The notes under the pieces: generated by a model
The model's input: only the letters and a program-made list of their open reading frames with translations
What the model was told of the DNA's origin: nothing
Databases searched by the model: none
Shown: positions 50,374 to 59,734 of the stretch, piece by piece
Layout of the letters: the number at the start of each line of letters is the position of its first letter
How positions within the stretch are numbered: the stretch's first letter is position 1
Made by a program: the position numbers and the translations under genes
Origin: Paracoccaceae bacterium
GTDB taxonomy: Bacteria; Pseudomonadota; Alphaproteobacteria; Rhodobacterales; Rhodobacteraceae
Reading direction: 5' to 3'
NCBI GenBank assembly: GCA_018223125.1
Contig: JAAEZA010000017.1
Coordinates: forward strand, 1-64,000
DNA length: 64,000 nucleotides

Positions 50374-51534
50374 ATGGATTCCCTGCGCACAACCCTGTTG
50401 ATCGGAACAACCAAAGGCGTCTTTCTGGCATCCGGCGGAGAGTCCCGCAGCGGGTGGCGGATCAGCGGCCCGTTTTGTGACGGCTGGCCGGTAAATCATG
50501 TCATCGGAGACCCTGACTCAGGGACGCTCTGGGCCGGGGGAGGCGGTGATTTTTTCGGCGCAGGGGTCTGGCGGTCCGACGATCTGGGCGAAACATGGCG
50601 CCTGACCCGTCTGTCCCGCGGGTCGATGGATGACTGGGCCGCCAACGACCCCGATTTCGCCGCGATGATCGGCTGGAGCGATGCCCCTCTGCCCTTCGGA
50701 AACGATTTCACACAGGTCTGGTCTCTCGCGCTGGCGGGGGACAGGCTTTATGCCGGAACCAAACCGGCGAACCTGCTGCAAAGCACGGATCGCGGCGAAA
50801 GCTGGACACGGGTTGAAAGCCTGACCGATCATCCTTCGGCGGCAGATTGGAATCCCGGTGCAGCGGGGCTGACGCTGCACACCATCCTGTCCGATCCGGC
50901 CAATCCGCAAAAGCTCTGGGTTGGCATTTCTGCGGCAGGTGTCTTTGCGTCAGAGGATGGCGGCCAAAGCTGGGAGCGGCGCAATCGCATGTCCAACGCA
51001 CAGGCCTGCCCGCAGCACGATCACCCCGCCGCTCCGCGGGACGGAGAGACCGGCCATTGCGTCCACAACATCATGCGTGCCTCCGGTGAGGCAGACCTGC
51101 TTTACCAACAGAACCACCACGGGGTCTGGCGTTCTGCGGACGGGGGACGCAGTTGGGACGATATTACAAACGGCCTGCCCTCTACTTTCGGATTTCCTGT
51201 GCGCGTGCATCCGCGCGACGGGCAGACCCTGTGGACCATTCCGCTAAACGGTGACAGCGCGGGACGGTATCCCCCCGATGCGGCGGCGGCGGTCTGGAGA
51301 TCCCGTGACGGGGGGAAAAGCTGGCAGGCGCTGCGCAACGGGCTGCCACAGGAAGGCTGCTTCTTTACCGTGCTACGGCAGGCTATGGGCGGGGATAGCA
51401 ACGATCCGGCTGGCATCTATTTCGGCACCAACAGCGGGTCGGTTTTTGCAAGTCTGGACGAAGGCGAAAGCTGGGAGGAGGTCGTGCGCCATCTGCCGAC
51501 AATTCTGGCACTTGAGGTGCTGGAACGCCGCTGA
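50374..51534 (+). CDS. Asp-box (BNR) repeat beta-propeller protein
   Basis: A 386-residue protein without a signal peptide. Six Asp-box motifs S-x-D-x-G-x-[ST]-W are visible: S-D-D-L-G-E-T-W, S-T-D-R-G-E-S-W, S-E-D-G-G-Q-S-W, S-A-D-G-G-R-S-W, S-R-D-G-G-K-S-W and S-L-D-E-G-E-S-W, as in sialidase and sortilin-type propellers. No sialidase catalytic residues are obvious. It lies between trpF and trpB, which are commonly adjacent. Function unknown. Confidence 0.8.
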   Translation: MDSLRTTLLIGTTKGVFLASGGESRSGWRISGPFCDGWPVNHVIGDPDSGTLWAGGGGDFFGAGVWRSDDLGETWRLTRLSRGSMDDWAANDPDFAAMIGWSDAPLPFGNDFTQVWSLALAGDRLYAGTKPANLLQSTDRGESWTRVESLTDHPSAADWNPGAAGLTLHTILSDPANPQKLWVGISAAGVFASEDGGQSWERRNRMSNAQACPQHDHPAAPRDGETGHCVHNIMRASGEADLLYQQNHHGVWRSADGGRSWDDITNGLPSTFGFPVRVHPRDGQTLWTIPLNGDSAGRYPPDAAAAVWRSRDGGKSWQALRNGLPQEGCFFTVLRQAMGGDSNDPAGIYFGTNSGSVFASLDEGESWEEVVRHLPTILALEVLERR

Positions 51535-51633
51535 AGCAGAAGTGATCTTTCCGAAAAAGCCCGCCCCTTTCAGGGCAGGGTTTACCTGAAGCGGGAGTCG
51601 GGCTAGATCACATGCGACCCAAGGAGAACCCTG

Positions 51634-52866
51634 ATGAACGATTTGCTCAATTCCTTTATGTCCGGCCCTGACGAAAACGGCCGGTTCGGTGATTTCGGCG
51701 GACGGTTTGTATCGGAAACCCTGATGCCGCTGATCCTCGATCTGGAAGCCGAATATGAAAAAGCAAAGGTTGATCCGGATTTCTGGGCCGAGATGGACCA
51801 CCTGTGGAAACACTATGTTGGCCGTCCGAGCCCGCTTTATTTCGCCAGCCGGATCACCGAAGAACTGGGCGGCGCGAAAGTCTATCTCAAACGGGACGAA
51901 CTCAACCACACCGGCGCCCACAAGATCAACAACGTGCTGGGGCAGATCCTGCTGGCGCGGCGCATGGGCAAGACGCGGATCATCGCGGAAACCGGCGCGG
52001 GGCAACACGGGGTGGCCACCGCCACGGTCTGCGCCAAATTCGGCTTGAAATGCGTGGTCTACATGGGTGCCCACGATGTAGAGCGTCAGGCCCCCAATGT
52101 GTTCCGCATGAAACTGCTGGGTGCTGAAGTGGTGCCTGTCACCTCCGGTCGTGGCACGCTGAAGGACGCCATGAACGATGCCCTGCGCGACTGGGTGACC
52201 TATGTGGACGAAACCTTTTACTGCATCGGCACCGTAGCTGGTCCGCACCCCTACCCCGCTATGGTACGCGATTTCCAAAGCATCATCGGCAAGGAAGTGC
52301 GCGATCAACTGGCAGAGCATGAAGGCGAAGGTGCGCTGCCCGACAGCGTGATTGCAGCCATCGGCGGCGGGTCCAATGCGATGGGCCTGTTCTTTCCGTT
52401 TCTGGACGACAAATCGGTGCGCATCATCGGTGTCGAAGCGGGCGGCAAGGGTGTGAACGACAATATGGAACACTGCGCTTCCCTGCTGGGCGGCAAACCG
52501 GGTGTTCTGCACGGCAACCGCACCTATCTGTTGCAGGATGATGCAGGCCAGATCCTCGAAGGCTATTCAATCTCTGCCGGACTGGACTATCCCGGTATCG
52601 GGCCAGAGCACAGCTGGCTGCATGACACAGGGCGCGCCGAATATGTCAGCGTGACCGATGCAGAGGCACTGGACGCGTTCCAGTTTTCCTGCCGCACCGA
52701 AGGTATCATTCCGGCGCTCGAACCTTCCCACGCGCTGGCCCATGTGCGCAAACTGGCCCCCACCCTGCCGAAAGACCACATCATGGTCATGAATATGTGC
52801 GGGCGGGGCGACAAAGACATCTTCACCGTCGCCCGCCACCTTGGCTGGGATATGGACAGCGAATAA
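51634..52866 (+). CDS. trpB: Tryptophan synthase beta chain TrpB
   Basis: A 410-residue PLP enzyme that joins indole and serine to give tryptophan. The PLP Lys is in H-T-G-A-H-K-I-N-N, and the phosphate site is [14 protein letters not shown] precedes the ATG. It works with TrpA, which is not in this window. A perfect hairpin (52875-52897) follows the stop. Confidence 0.97.
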   Translation: MNDLLNSFMSGPDENGRFGDFGGRFVSETLMPLILDLEAEYEKAKVDPDFWAEMDHLWKHYVGRPSPLYFASRITEELGGAKVYLKRDELNHTGAHKINNVLGQILLARRMGKTRIIAETGAGQHGVATATVCAKFGLKCVVYMGAHDVERQAPNVFRMKLLGAEVVPVTSGRGTLKDAMNDALRDWVTYVDETFYCIGTVAGPHPYPAMVRDFQSIIGKEVRDQLAEHEGEGALPDSVIAAIGGGSNAMGLFFPFLDDKSVRIIGVEAGGKGVNDNMEHCASLLGGKPGVLHGNRTYLLQDDAGQILEGYSISAGLDYPGIGPEHSWLHDTGRAEYVSVTDAEALDAFQFSCRTEGIIPALEPSHALAHVRKLAPTLPKDHIMVMNMCGRGDKDIFTVARHLGWDMDSE

Positions 52867-52874
52867 ATCCGGCA

Positions 52875-52897
52875 CCTGCGGGGCATGTCCCCGCAGG
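52875..52897 (+). terminator. Candidate terminator after trpB
   Basis: CCTGCGGGG-CATGT-CCCCGCAGG, a nine-bp perfect stem, without a T-run. It lies nine bases after the trpB stop. Confidence 0.45.
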
Positions 52898-52978
52898 GCC
52901 AGCCTGCGGTGGCCTTGACCGCTTTGATTTTACCCCCACATATTTATTACAACTTTTCTAATGACCGAAGAGGCCGCC

Positions 52979-53584
52979 ATGTCCCTGATGAACCTTCTAC
53001 AGAATGCCCACAACGGACAGGGGCTGTCGCAGCTTGCCAGTCAGTTCGGCATGAACGAGAGTCAGGCACAGCAACTGTCCGAACTGCTCGCCCCGACGAT
53101 TGGTCAGGCGGCCAAGGAAAAGGCGGAGAGCGGAGGGATGCAAGACCTGTTGTCCTCGCTCCACGGCGAACAGCAACGCAGCTATTTTGAAGATGCCTCC
53201 CAAGCCGCAGCGCCGACAGGACAGGCACAGGGCATGGCGTTTCTGGAAACCCTGATGGGCGGGCATCAGGCCCCCAAGGAGATTGCTTCGGAAGCCGCAG
53301 AGCGTACGGGAATCGATCTGGCCACAGTGATGCAATTCCTGCCTGCATTGGCAGCGATGCTGCAAGGCGGCTTGCAAAAAGAGATGCCAGACAACACCAT
53401 CGAGAACCTGATGGGCCGCTTTTCCGGCGCAGATGACAGCGGCGGCATCATGGGAATGGTCGGCGGGTTTCTGGGCGGCGGCGCGGATGGCAAGGGACCG
53501 GATCTCGGCCATTTGTCCAAATTACTGGACGCAGACGGGGATGGATCGCCGATGAATGATATTCTGGGGAAGTTCATGCGCTAG
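52979..53584 (+). CDS. DUF937-family protein
   Basis: A 201-residue protein rich in Gly, Ala and Met, of the DUF937 (YidB-like) kind. The opening M-S-L-M-N-L-L-Q-N-A-H-N-G-Q-G-L, the helical repeat-like middle and the tail D-L-G-H-L-S-K-L-L-D-A-D-G-D-G-S-P fit this family. The D-x-D-G-D-G-S stretch looks like a calcium loop. Start at ATG 52979 with AGAGG five bases upstream. It overlaps the next gene at the 3' ends by four bases. Function unknown. Confidence 0.72.
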   Translation: MSLMNLLQNAHNGQGLSQLASQFGMNESQAQQLSELLAPTIGQAAKEKAESGGMQDLLSSLHGEQQRSYFEDASQAAAPTGQAQGMAFLETLMGGHQAPKEIASEAAERTGIDLATVMQFLPALAAMLQGGLQKEMPDNTIENLMGRFSGADDSGGIMGMVGGFLGGGADGKGPDLGHLSKLLDADGDGSPMNDILGKFMR

Positions 53585-53976
53585 TCCGCGAATTCGATCA
53601 GATCCCAAAGGGTGCCGTATAGATCCTTGAACACGGCCACGGTGCCATAATCCATCACCGCCGGATCACGGGTGAACTCTACGCCGCGGGTCAGGTAAAG
53701 CTTGTAATCCCGCCAGAAACCATCGGTTTGCAGGAACAAAAACACGCGCCCCCCCGCCTGATTGCCAACAAAGGCGCGCTGTGTGTCGTCGCTTGCTTTC
53801 GCCAGAACCAGCGAGGCTGAATTCTCTCCTTTGGGACGCACAACCACCCAGCGTTTGTCCTGTTCCGGCTGGTAACTGTCCGCGACCAGCTCGAACCCCA
53901 GAACATCCACGTAAAAGGCAATAGCCTCGTCGTAGTCCTGAACGACCAATGCAGTATGAGCCAGACGTTGCGACAA
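53581..53976 (-). CDS. VOC-family (glyoxalase fold) protein
   Basis: A 131-residue single-module VOC protein. The opening H-T-A-L-V-V-Q-D-Y-D-E-A-I-A-F-Y and the end V-F-K-D-L-Y-G-T-L-W-D-L-I-E-F hold the candidate metal ligands His and Glu. Similar small proteins are extradiol-type dioxygenase or glyoxalase relatives of unknown substrate. Its stop overlaps the DUF937 gene's stop region on the other strand. Confidence 0.83.
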   Translation of the reverse strand: MSQRLAHTALVVQDYDEAIAFYVDVLGFELVADSYQPEQDKRWVVVRPKGENSASLVLAKASDDTQRAFVGNQAGGRVFLFLQTDGFWRDYKLYLTRGVEFTRDPAVMDYGTVAVFKDLYGTLWDLIEFAD

Positions 53977-54065
53977 AAGCCTTCTCCTTCAGGGGATTTG
54001 AAATAACAGTTTCACACCGCTTGCAGCGGAAAAACAAGGGGGGATCACCTGTTCCGACCGCCACG

Positions 54066-54090
54066 AAAAAGCCCGGCGCAGGGCCGGGCT
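54066..54090 (-). terminator. Terminator of RTX gene 1
   Basis: AGCCCGGC / GCCGGGCT stem (54070-54077 with 54083-54090) followed on the minus strand by TTTTTC, 25 bases after the stop. Confidence 0.85.
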
Positions 54091-54114
54091 TCGGGTTTCA
54101 TAACAGGGTTGGGA

Positions 54115-55347
54115 TCAGGCCGGATCAAGCGCGACAAAGCTGTCGGCCGTCAGGTCTGTCACATTCAGCACATCAACACGCATGTCGCCGGTGCCATCGC
54201 CGTCCGCATCCACGATAATCATCGTATGTCCCGCATCGCCGTTTCTGGCCTGCACTTCCGCGCCGGTCCCCGAGAACTTCGCATCCCCGATAAACTCTGC
54301 CCCGAGAGCAGCGAAATCAAGGAAATCGACCCCCTTTTCAAAATCCATAATCTTATCGGCGTATTTGCCTTTGCCGCTGTCCTTGACGTGGGTGAAGATG
54401 AACTGGTCGGCCCCCGATCCACCGTAAAGAACGTCCTTGCCGGACCCGCCAACGATGAAATCGTTGCCTGAATCCCCGTAGATGGTATCCTTACCGGCGT
54501 TCCCGCCCAGAATATCATTTCCTTCGCCGCCTAGGATCGTGTCCTTGCCGCCACCGCCACGGATGATGTCGTTGCCTTCTTCGCCTAACAGAACGTCCCT
54601 GCCGTTGTTGCCGTCTATTTCATCGTCATCGGCACCACCGTAGACGCGGTCGGCACCGTTCCCCCCCTTCAGCGTGTCGTTTCCGTAATCACCATCCAAA
54701 CGGTCTTTGCCGCCACTTCCAACAAGAAGATCGTCACCTCCATGGCCATAAAGTTTATCAGAGCCCTTTTCTCCGAACAGCTTGTCGTTTTCAGTTCCGC
54801 CAAAGAGCCGGTCGTCGCCGCCGCCGCCTTTCAAAACATCCTTGCCTGCGTAGCCACTTAAGATATCATGCCCACCGCGGCCCAGCAGCTTGTCCGCGCC
54901 TGCTCCGCCATACATTCTATCGGGATGAGAAGATCCTGAAAAAGTTACCTTATTGTCCGCCACCAGATATCCACCCAGATCGAAAGAAGAGCTGGCCCCC
55001 ACGGCACTAACTTCCAGCGGTCCGCTGGACAGAAGCGCGTTTATACCGGAGTAATCATATTCTTCGAGTAGCCCCAGAGCCGAGAATGTGTCGTTCATCG
55101 TCCAATCGAGATCACTGAAACGGGCGACGACATCTTCCCCTTTTTTATACACAATTGATGTGACCTGTCCGGTCGTTCCGAAACCCTCGTCGCCTTCCTC
55201 CAGAAAACCGCTGCCCGACAGGATTATGAAAGCGCCTGTGGATGTTTCATACACTGCACGGCTGTCTGTCCTTGTGGCAAGCTCACTGATCTGACCTTGC
55301 GGGAGTTCAAGAAAATCGAAATCTCCACCGTTGAACCTTAATTTCAT
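54115..55347 (-). CDS. RTX-type secreted calcium-binding protein 1
   Basis: A 410-residue acidic protein. Residues about 1-145 form a domain shared with the next RTX gene, of unknown function. From about residue 146, some 19 nonapeptide G-G-x-G-x-D-x-x-x repeats follow, a parallel beta-roll that binds calcium outside the cell. The last 100 residues (Q-F-I-F-x-H, D-F-E-K-G-V-D-F-L-D-F) form the serralysin-type C-terminal end used by type I secretion. No signal peptide, as expected for that route. No catalytic domain is seen. A palindrome TTTACC-CTT-GGTAAA lies 58 bases upstream. Confidence 0.9.
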   Translation of the reverse strand: MKLRFNGGDFDFLELPQGQISELATRTDSRAVYETSTGAFIILSGSGFLEEGDEGFGTTGQVTSIVYKKGEDVVARFSDLDWTMNDTFSALGLLEEYDYSGINALLSSGPLEVSAVGASSSFDLGGYLVADNKVTFSGSSHPDRMYGGAGADKLLGRGGHDILSGYAGKDVLKGGGGDDRLFGGTENDKLFGEKGSDKLYGHGGDDLLVGSGGKDRLDGDYGNDTLKGGNGADRVYGGADDDEIDGNNGRDVLLGEEGNDIIRGGGGKDTILGGEGNDILGGNAGKDTIYGDSGNDFIVGGSGKDVLYGGSGADQFIFTHVKDSGKGKYADKIMDFEKGVDFLDFAALGAEFIGDAKFSGTGAEVQARNGDAGHTMIIVDADGDGTGDMRVDVLNVTDLTADSFVALDPA

Positions 55348-55404
55348 CTCACATCTCTCTGAATAACTATTGCTGCTGCGTCACGGGATGCGACGCTTCT
55401 GAAG

Positions 55405-55419
55405 TTTACCCTTGGTAAA
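55405..55419. promoter_or_regulatory. Palindrome upstream of RTX gene 1
   Basis: TTTACC-CTT-GGTAAA is a perfect inverted repeat with a three-base spacer, 58 bases before the start. The rest of the 284-base gap to RTX gene 2's stop holds only AT-rich sequence and the terminator at 55582-55607. Confidence 0.45.
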
Positions 55420-55581
55420 GAGAGGGTGAATTGGGGCGATTTTATGAAATAATTGTAGAATTTACGCGTTTTCAACCGGACGAACGTTGCTGAATTGCAA
55501 GACTTCATCAAGGGCTGGCGCAGGTAAAACTGCAGGATACAGGCTGGCCTGCAGAAAGCCGCGCGGCAGGCAACACAACTG

Positions 55582-55607
55582 AAAAGCCCGGCACATGGCC
55601 GGGCTTT
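55582..55607 (-). terminator. Terminator of RTX gene 2
   Basis: AAAGCCCGGC / GCCGGGCTTT stem (55583-55592 with 55598-55607) followed on the minus strand by TTTTC, 25 bases after the stop; almost a copy of the RTX gene 1 terminator. Confidence 0.85.
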
Positions 55608-55631
55608 GGTCCGGTCAAAAAAGGTTCGGGA

Positions 55632-56915
55632 TCAGGCAGGGTCAAGCGTTACGAAACTGTCCGCGGTCAGATCTTCCACACCCGTCACATCAACGCGCAT
55701 GTCGCCTTTACCGTCGCCATCCACATCGACAATCAGAACGGAATTGCCGCTGCCGTCGTTCGTTGCCTGAACCTCGGCACCCGTGCCAGAGAACTTCGCA
55801 TCCCCTATGAACTCTGCCCCGAAGGCAGAGAAGTCGAGAAAATCGACCCCCTGTTCAAAGTCCATAATCGTATCGGCAAACTTGCCCTTGCTGCTGTCTT
55901 TGGCATGGTTAAAGATGAACTGGTCGGCCTCTGTTCCACCGTAAAGCACGTCCTTGCCAGACCCGCCAACGATGAAATCGTTACCGGCACCGCCCTTGAT
56001 GGTATCCTTACCGGCGTTCCCGCCAAGAATATCATTCCCGTCGCCGCCTTCTATCCGGTCCTTACCGGCACCGCCGCGGATGACGTCGTTATCAGCTCCG
56101 CCAAACAGCTTGTCATGGCCGCCATCGCCGTCGATCTCGTCGTCGCCGGCGCCGCCTTCAACACTGTCGCGGCCTTTACCGGCTGAAATTTTGTCGTTGC
56201 CGTTACCACCCTCGATGTCGTCCTTGCCGCCGCCACCGAAGATCTGATCGTCATCGTCGCCGCCCGATATGTAATCCTTGCCGCCGTCTCCGTTCAGCGT
56301 ATCATCGCCGGAACCGCCATAGATCGCATCATGTCCGGTGTTGCCGCTTACGTCATCGTTGCCGGAGCCGCCGCCCAGTTCGTCATTACCGGCACCGCCT
56401 TCAATTGTATCGTCGCCGACACCACCTTCAAGGCTGTCCCGTCCACCCCGGCCCGAGAGTTCGTCATCGCCGTCACCGGACGTCACGACATCGTTGTGGG
56501 AAGAGCCTTTGAAAACAACCCCGCCGTCCAGTTCCAATTCCGCCGGCAGCACAAACGCATCACTTGAACCGAGCGCATTGATATTCAGAACGTCCGCGGA
56601 CAACAGCGCATTGATGCCGGTATAATCATCAACATCAATGGCAAGCAGGGCAGGAAGCAGGGCGGACATGGACCAGCTCAGGTCCGTGAAACGCGCTATA
56701 ACAGTGCCGCCTTGCTTGTAGGTCACACCTGTTACCGTGCCGGTGTTTGCGGGCATACCCGGTTCACCTTCCGTAAATCCGCTCCCCACCAGTACGGTTT
56801 CCGAACTGGCGGTTGAAAAGACGACCCTGCCATCGGCAATTGTCGAAAACGCCCCCGTTTCGGTGAAGGGTGCGCTGAGAAATCCGGGGTCGCCGCCGTT
56901 ATATCTGAGGTCCAT
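55632..56915 (-). CDS. RTX-type secreted calcium-binding protein 2
   Basis: A 427-residue paralogue of the neighbouring RTX protein. Its N-terminal domain (M-D-L-R-Y-N-G-G-D-P-G-F-L; F-T-D-L-S-W-S-M; D-Y-T-G-I-N-A-L-L-S) matches the other over most of its length, and it has about 21 G-G-x-G-x-D-x-x-x repeats. The C-terminal 110 residues are nearly identical between the two. No signal peptide; type I secretion is expected, but no export genes are in the window. Function unknown, perhaps a surface or matrix protein. Confidence 0.9.
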   Translation of the reverse strand: MDLRYNGGDPGFLSAPFTETGAFSTIADGRVVFSTASSETVLVGSGFTEGEPGMPANTGTVTGVTYKQGGTVIARFTDLSWSMSALLPALLAIDVDDYTGINALLSADVLNINALGSSDAFVLPAELELDGGVVFKGSSHNDVVTSGDGDDELSGRGGRDSLEGGVGDDTIEGGAGNDELGGGSGNDDVSGNTGHDAIYGGSGDDTLNGDGGKDYISGGDDDDQIFGGGGKDDIEGGNGNDKISAGKGRDSVEGGAGDDEIDGDGGHDKLFGGADNDVIRGGAGKDRIEGGDGNDILGGNAGKDTIKGGAGNDFIVGGSGKDVLYGGTEADQFIFNHAKDSSKGKFADTIMDFEQGVDFLDFSAFGAEFIGDAKFSGTGAEVQATNDGSGNSVLIVDVDGDGKGDMRVDVTGVEDLTADSFVTLDPA

Positions 56916-57067
56916 TTGAAAATCCTTTTGTTTAAGATTTTGTTAGTGCCGCTACTGCGCGCAATTCCGAGTACTCAGGAAATAGTAGCACAAAAATTGT
57001 GCATCATACGAAGAATCGTGGACCGGATGAAAAATGCTACCAAGAGTGGAATAGACGTCAAACGGAA

Positions 57068-57096
57068 AGACGCCGCCATTTGGGATGGCAGCGTCT
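57068..57096 (-). terminator. Likely terminator of the dimethylglycine/sarcosine dehydrogenase gene
   Basis: AGACGC-C-GCCA / TGGC-A-GCGTCT stem (one mismatch) followed on the minus strand by TTTCCG. It lies 29 bases after the stop at 57125. Confidence 0.6.
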
Positions 57097-57124
57097 GTTT
57101 TAGATTAGAAATTTCTGACCAGGC

Positions 57125-59626
57125 CTATCCGTTCATGCGGATATTGGCGTTGCTCGGGTCGTAGGGGCTGTCCTCAACCACTTGCGCATCCCACAATTCA
57201 CCCAGCATCCGCACCTGCAGCTTCTGGCCGACCACAGCGAGTTCTGGGGGGACATAGCCCATGCCGATCTGCTTTTCAAAATGCACCGAATAGCCACCCG
57301 AGGTCAGCCGCCCGATCTTTTTACCATCCAGCAGCAGCGCTTCGCGTCCCCAAGGATCGGCATCGTCGGGTCCGTCGATCAGGACGGTAACACATTTTGC
57401 ACGGATGCCCTTCGCTTCCATCGCAGCCTTGCCGTTGAAGTCTTTGGACAGGTCGATAAAGCGGGGCAGGTCGGCTTCGGCGGGGGTGGCGTCGCGGCCC
57501 AGTTCGTTGCCAAAGGCGCGGTAGGATTTTTCCTGCCGCAGCCAGTTTTGCGCCCGTGCGCCCACCAGTTTCAGCCCGTGTTCCTTGCCTGCCTCAAGGA
57601 TCAGATCCCAAAGGTAGTTCTGCATTTCGATCGGGTGGTGCAATTCCCAGCCCAGTTCGCCGGTATAGGCCACGCGGATTGCGTTCACAGGGCACATGCC
57701 CAGTTCGATCTGCTGTGCGGACAACCAGGGGAACCGCTTGTTCGACAGGGCGGTTTCCGGATCGGCGTCCTTGATGATCTTTTTCAGAACATCGCGGGAT
57801 TTCGGACCGGCGATGGCAAAGACACCCCATTGGCTGGTGACGTTCTGGATTTCGATATAGCCGAACTCTGCCGCCTTATCCTCGGCCGCCTTGCGCAGGA
57901 AGTCGGCGTCATAATCCGTCCACGCACCGGCAGAAACCAGATAATAAGAATCCTCGCCGTTGCGCACAATGGTGTATTCGGTGCGCGTCGTGCCTGCATC
58001 GGTCAGTGCATAAGTCAGGTTGATCCGCCCCACTTTGGGCAGTTTGTTACAGGTGAACCAATCCAGAAACGCAGTTGCGCCCGGTCCTTTGACCACATGT
58101 TTGGTGAAAGCTGTGGCATCAATCAGCCCGACGCCTTCACGGATGGCCCTGGCCTCTTCCACGGCATAGGGCCACCATGTGCCACGGCGGAAAGACCGCC
58201 CGTCATGGTCAAAATTCTCCGGCGCATCCAGCGGACCATAGTAGTTCGGACGTTCCCAGCCGTTTACAAAACCGAACTGCGCGCCCAGCGCCTTTTGCCG
58301 GTCATAGGCCGGTGCCGTGCGCAAGGGGCGTGCGGCGGGACGTTCCTCGTCGGGGTGGTGCAGGATGTAAACGTGATCGTAACATTCCTCGTTCTTGCGG
58401 GCGGCGAACTCGGTCGTCATCCAGGATCCATAGCGTTTCGGGTCGAGCGATGCCATGTCGATCTCGGCTTCGCCTTCCACCATCATCTGCGCCATGTAAT
58501 AGCCGGTGCCACCCGCGGCGGTGATCCCGAAGGAGAAGCCTTCGGCCAGCCACATATTGCGCAGACCGGGTGCCGGACCCACCAGCGGGTTGCCATCGGG
58601 CGTGTAGCAGATCGGGCCGTTGAAATCGTCCTTCAGGCCGGAATTTTCGCAGGACGGAATCCGGTGGATCATCGCCATATACTGGTCTTCGATCCGTTCC
58701 AGATCCAGCTGGAACAGATCGGCGCGGAAACTGTCGGGCACACCGTATTCAAACCGCGCAGGGGCGTTCTTTTCATAGACCCCCAAAATCCAGCCGCCCC
58801 GTTCTTCCCGCACGTAGGATTGCGCATCCGCGTCGCGGATAACAGGGTGTTCGGCATTTCCCGCCGCACGGTAGGCCTGAAGCGCGGGGTCAACATCCGT
58901 AACGATGAACTGGTGTTCCACAGGAATTGCGGGGATCTTGATCCCCAGCAGTTTGGCCGTGCGCTGTGCGTGGTTCCCTGTTGCTGTGACCACATGTTCA
59001 GCGCGGATTTCGAAGGTTTCCTCGGATGGCACCAGATTGCCGCCCACTTCGACCATCACTGTGCCGCGCACAATCCATTCAGAGCCTGTCCATTCATAGC
59101 TGTCCACCTGACGTTTGCGGATGATCTCTACGCCGCGCTGCCGTGCGCCTTTGGCCATCGCCATCGTAACATCCGCGGGATTGATATACCCGTCGGTCGG
59201 GTGATAAATCGCGCCTTCCAGATCCTCGGTGCGGATCAGCGGCCAGCGCTCCTTGATCTGCGCAGGGGTCAGTTTTTCGAACGGCACGCCAACGGATTCC
59301 GCCGTGGTTCCGTAAAGCATATATTCGTCCATCCGCTCTTTGGTCTGGGCCATGCGCAGGTTGCCGACCACAGAAAAGCCAGCGTTCAATCCGGTCTCTT
59401 CTTCCAGCGTCTTGTAAAATTTCACCGAATAGTCGTGAATATGGGTCGTTGCATAGGACATGTTGAACAGCGGCAACAACCCTGCTGCGTGCCACGTAGA
59501 CCCTGACGTCAGTTCATCCCGTTCCAGCAGGACAACGTCTTTCCAGCCTGCCTTGGCAAGATGGTACGCAATCGACGCCCCGACAGCGCCGCCGCCGACA
59601 ACACAGGCTTTTACGTGGGTTTTCAT
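57125..59626 (-). CDS. FAD-dependent dimethylglycine/sarcosine dehydrogenase-like protein with GcvT domain
   Basis: An 833-residue cytosolic enzyme. The N-terminal FAD-binding V-V-G-G-G-A-V-G-A-S-I is followed by G-S-T-W-H-A-A-G (His46, the residue for covalent FAD attachment in dimethylglycine and sarcosine dehydrogenases). A FAO_M linker domain and a C-terminal GcvT-type folate-binding domain (about residues 430-830, with L-T-Y-A-L-T-D-A-G-T-T-R-T-E-Y and Y-T-G-E-L-G-W-E) complete it. It oxidatively demethylates N-methylated glycines or a related compound, passing C1 units to tetrahydrofolate. It stands alone, so the substrate is not fixed by context. Confidence 0.9.
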   Translation of the reverse strand: MKTHVKACVVGGGAVGASIAYHLAKAGWKDVVLLERDELTSGSTWHAAGLLPLFNMSYATTHIHDYSVKFYKTLEEETGLNAGFSVVGNLRMAQTKERMDEYMLYGTTAESVGVPFEKLTPAQIKERWPLIRTEDLEGAIYHPTDGYINPADVTMAMAKGARQRGVEIIRKRQVDSYEWTGSEWIVRGTVMVEVGGNLVPSEETFEIRAEHVVTATGNHAQRTAKLLGIKIPAIPVEHQFIVTDVDPALQAYRAAGNAEHPVIRDADAQSYVREERGGWILGVYEKNAPARFEYGVPDSFRADLFQLDLERIEDQYMAMIHRIPSCENSGLKDDFNGPICYTPDGNPLVGPAPGLRNMWLAEGFSFGITAAGGTGYYMAQMMVEGEAEIDMASLDPKRYGSWMTTEFAARKNEECYDHVYILHHPDEERPAARPLRTAPAYDRQKALGAQFGFVNGWERPNYYGPLDAPENFDHDGRSFRRGTWWPYAVEEARAIREGVGLIDATAFTKHVVKGPGATAFLDWFTCNKLPKVGRINLTYALTDAGTTRTEYTIVRNGEDSYYLVSAGAWTDYDADFLRKAAEDKAAEFGYIEIQNVTSQWGVFAIAGPKSRDVLKKIIKDADPETALSNKRFPWLSAQQIELGMCPVNAIRVAYTGELGWELHHPIEMQNYLWDLILEAGKEHGLKLVGARAQNWLRQEKSYRAFGNELGRDATPAEADLPRFIDLSKDFNGKAAMEAKGIRAKCVTVLIDGPDDADPWGREALLLDGKKIGRLTSGGYSVHFEKQIGMGYVPPELAVVGQKLQVRMLGELWDAQVVEDSPYDPSNANIRMNG

Positions 59627-59734
59627 AGCACGACTCTCTTTTTGGCGATAAGTTGCAATCAGATAGCCAAAAAATTCGGGTCCGTTCCACTGTCAATCGA
59701 CAGGGCCTGTGGCGAAAACGACATGGAGGATGGA

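Noticed and set aside
55905-56567. Several plus-strand frames within the RTX genes with repeated S-L-P-A-P-P-like or V-A-G-A-A text
   Set aside because: These are antisense images of G-G-x-G-x-D repeats, not genes.
57182-59506. A 774-codon open frame antisense to the dimethylglycine/sarcosine dehydrogenase-like gene
   Set aside because: Shadow frame caused by GC-rich third positions; the product has no motif and the sense gene has complete domains.
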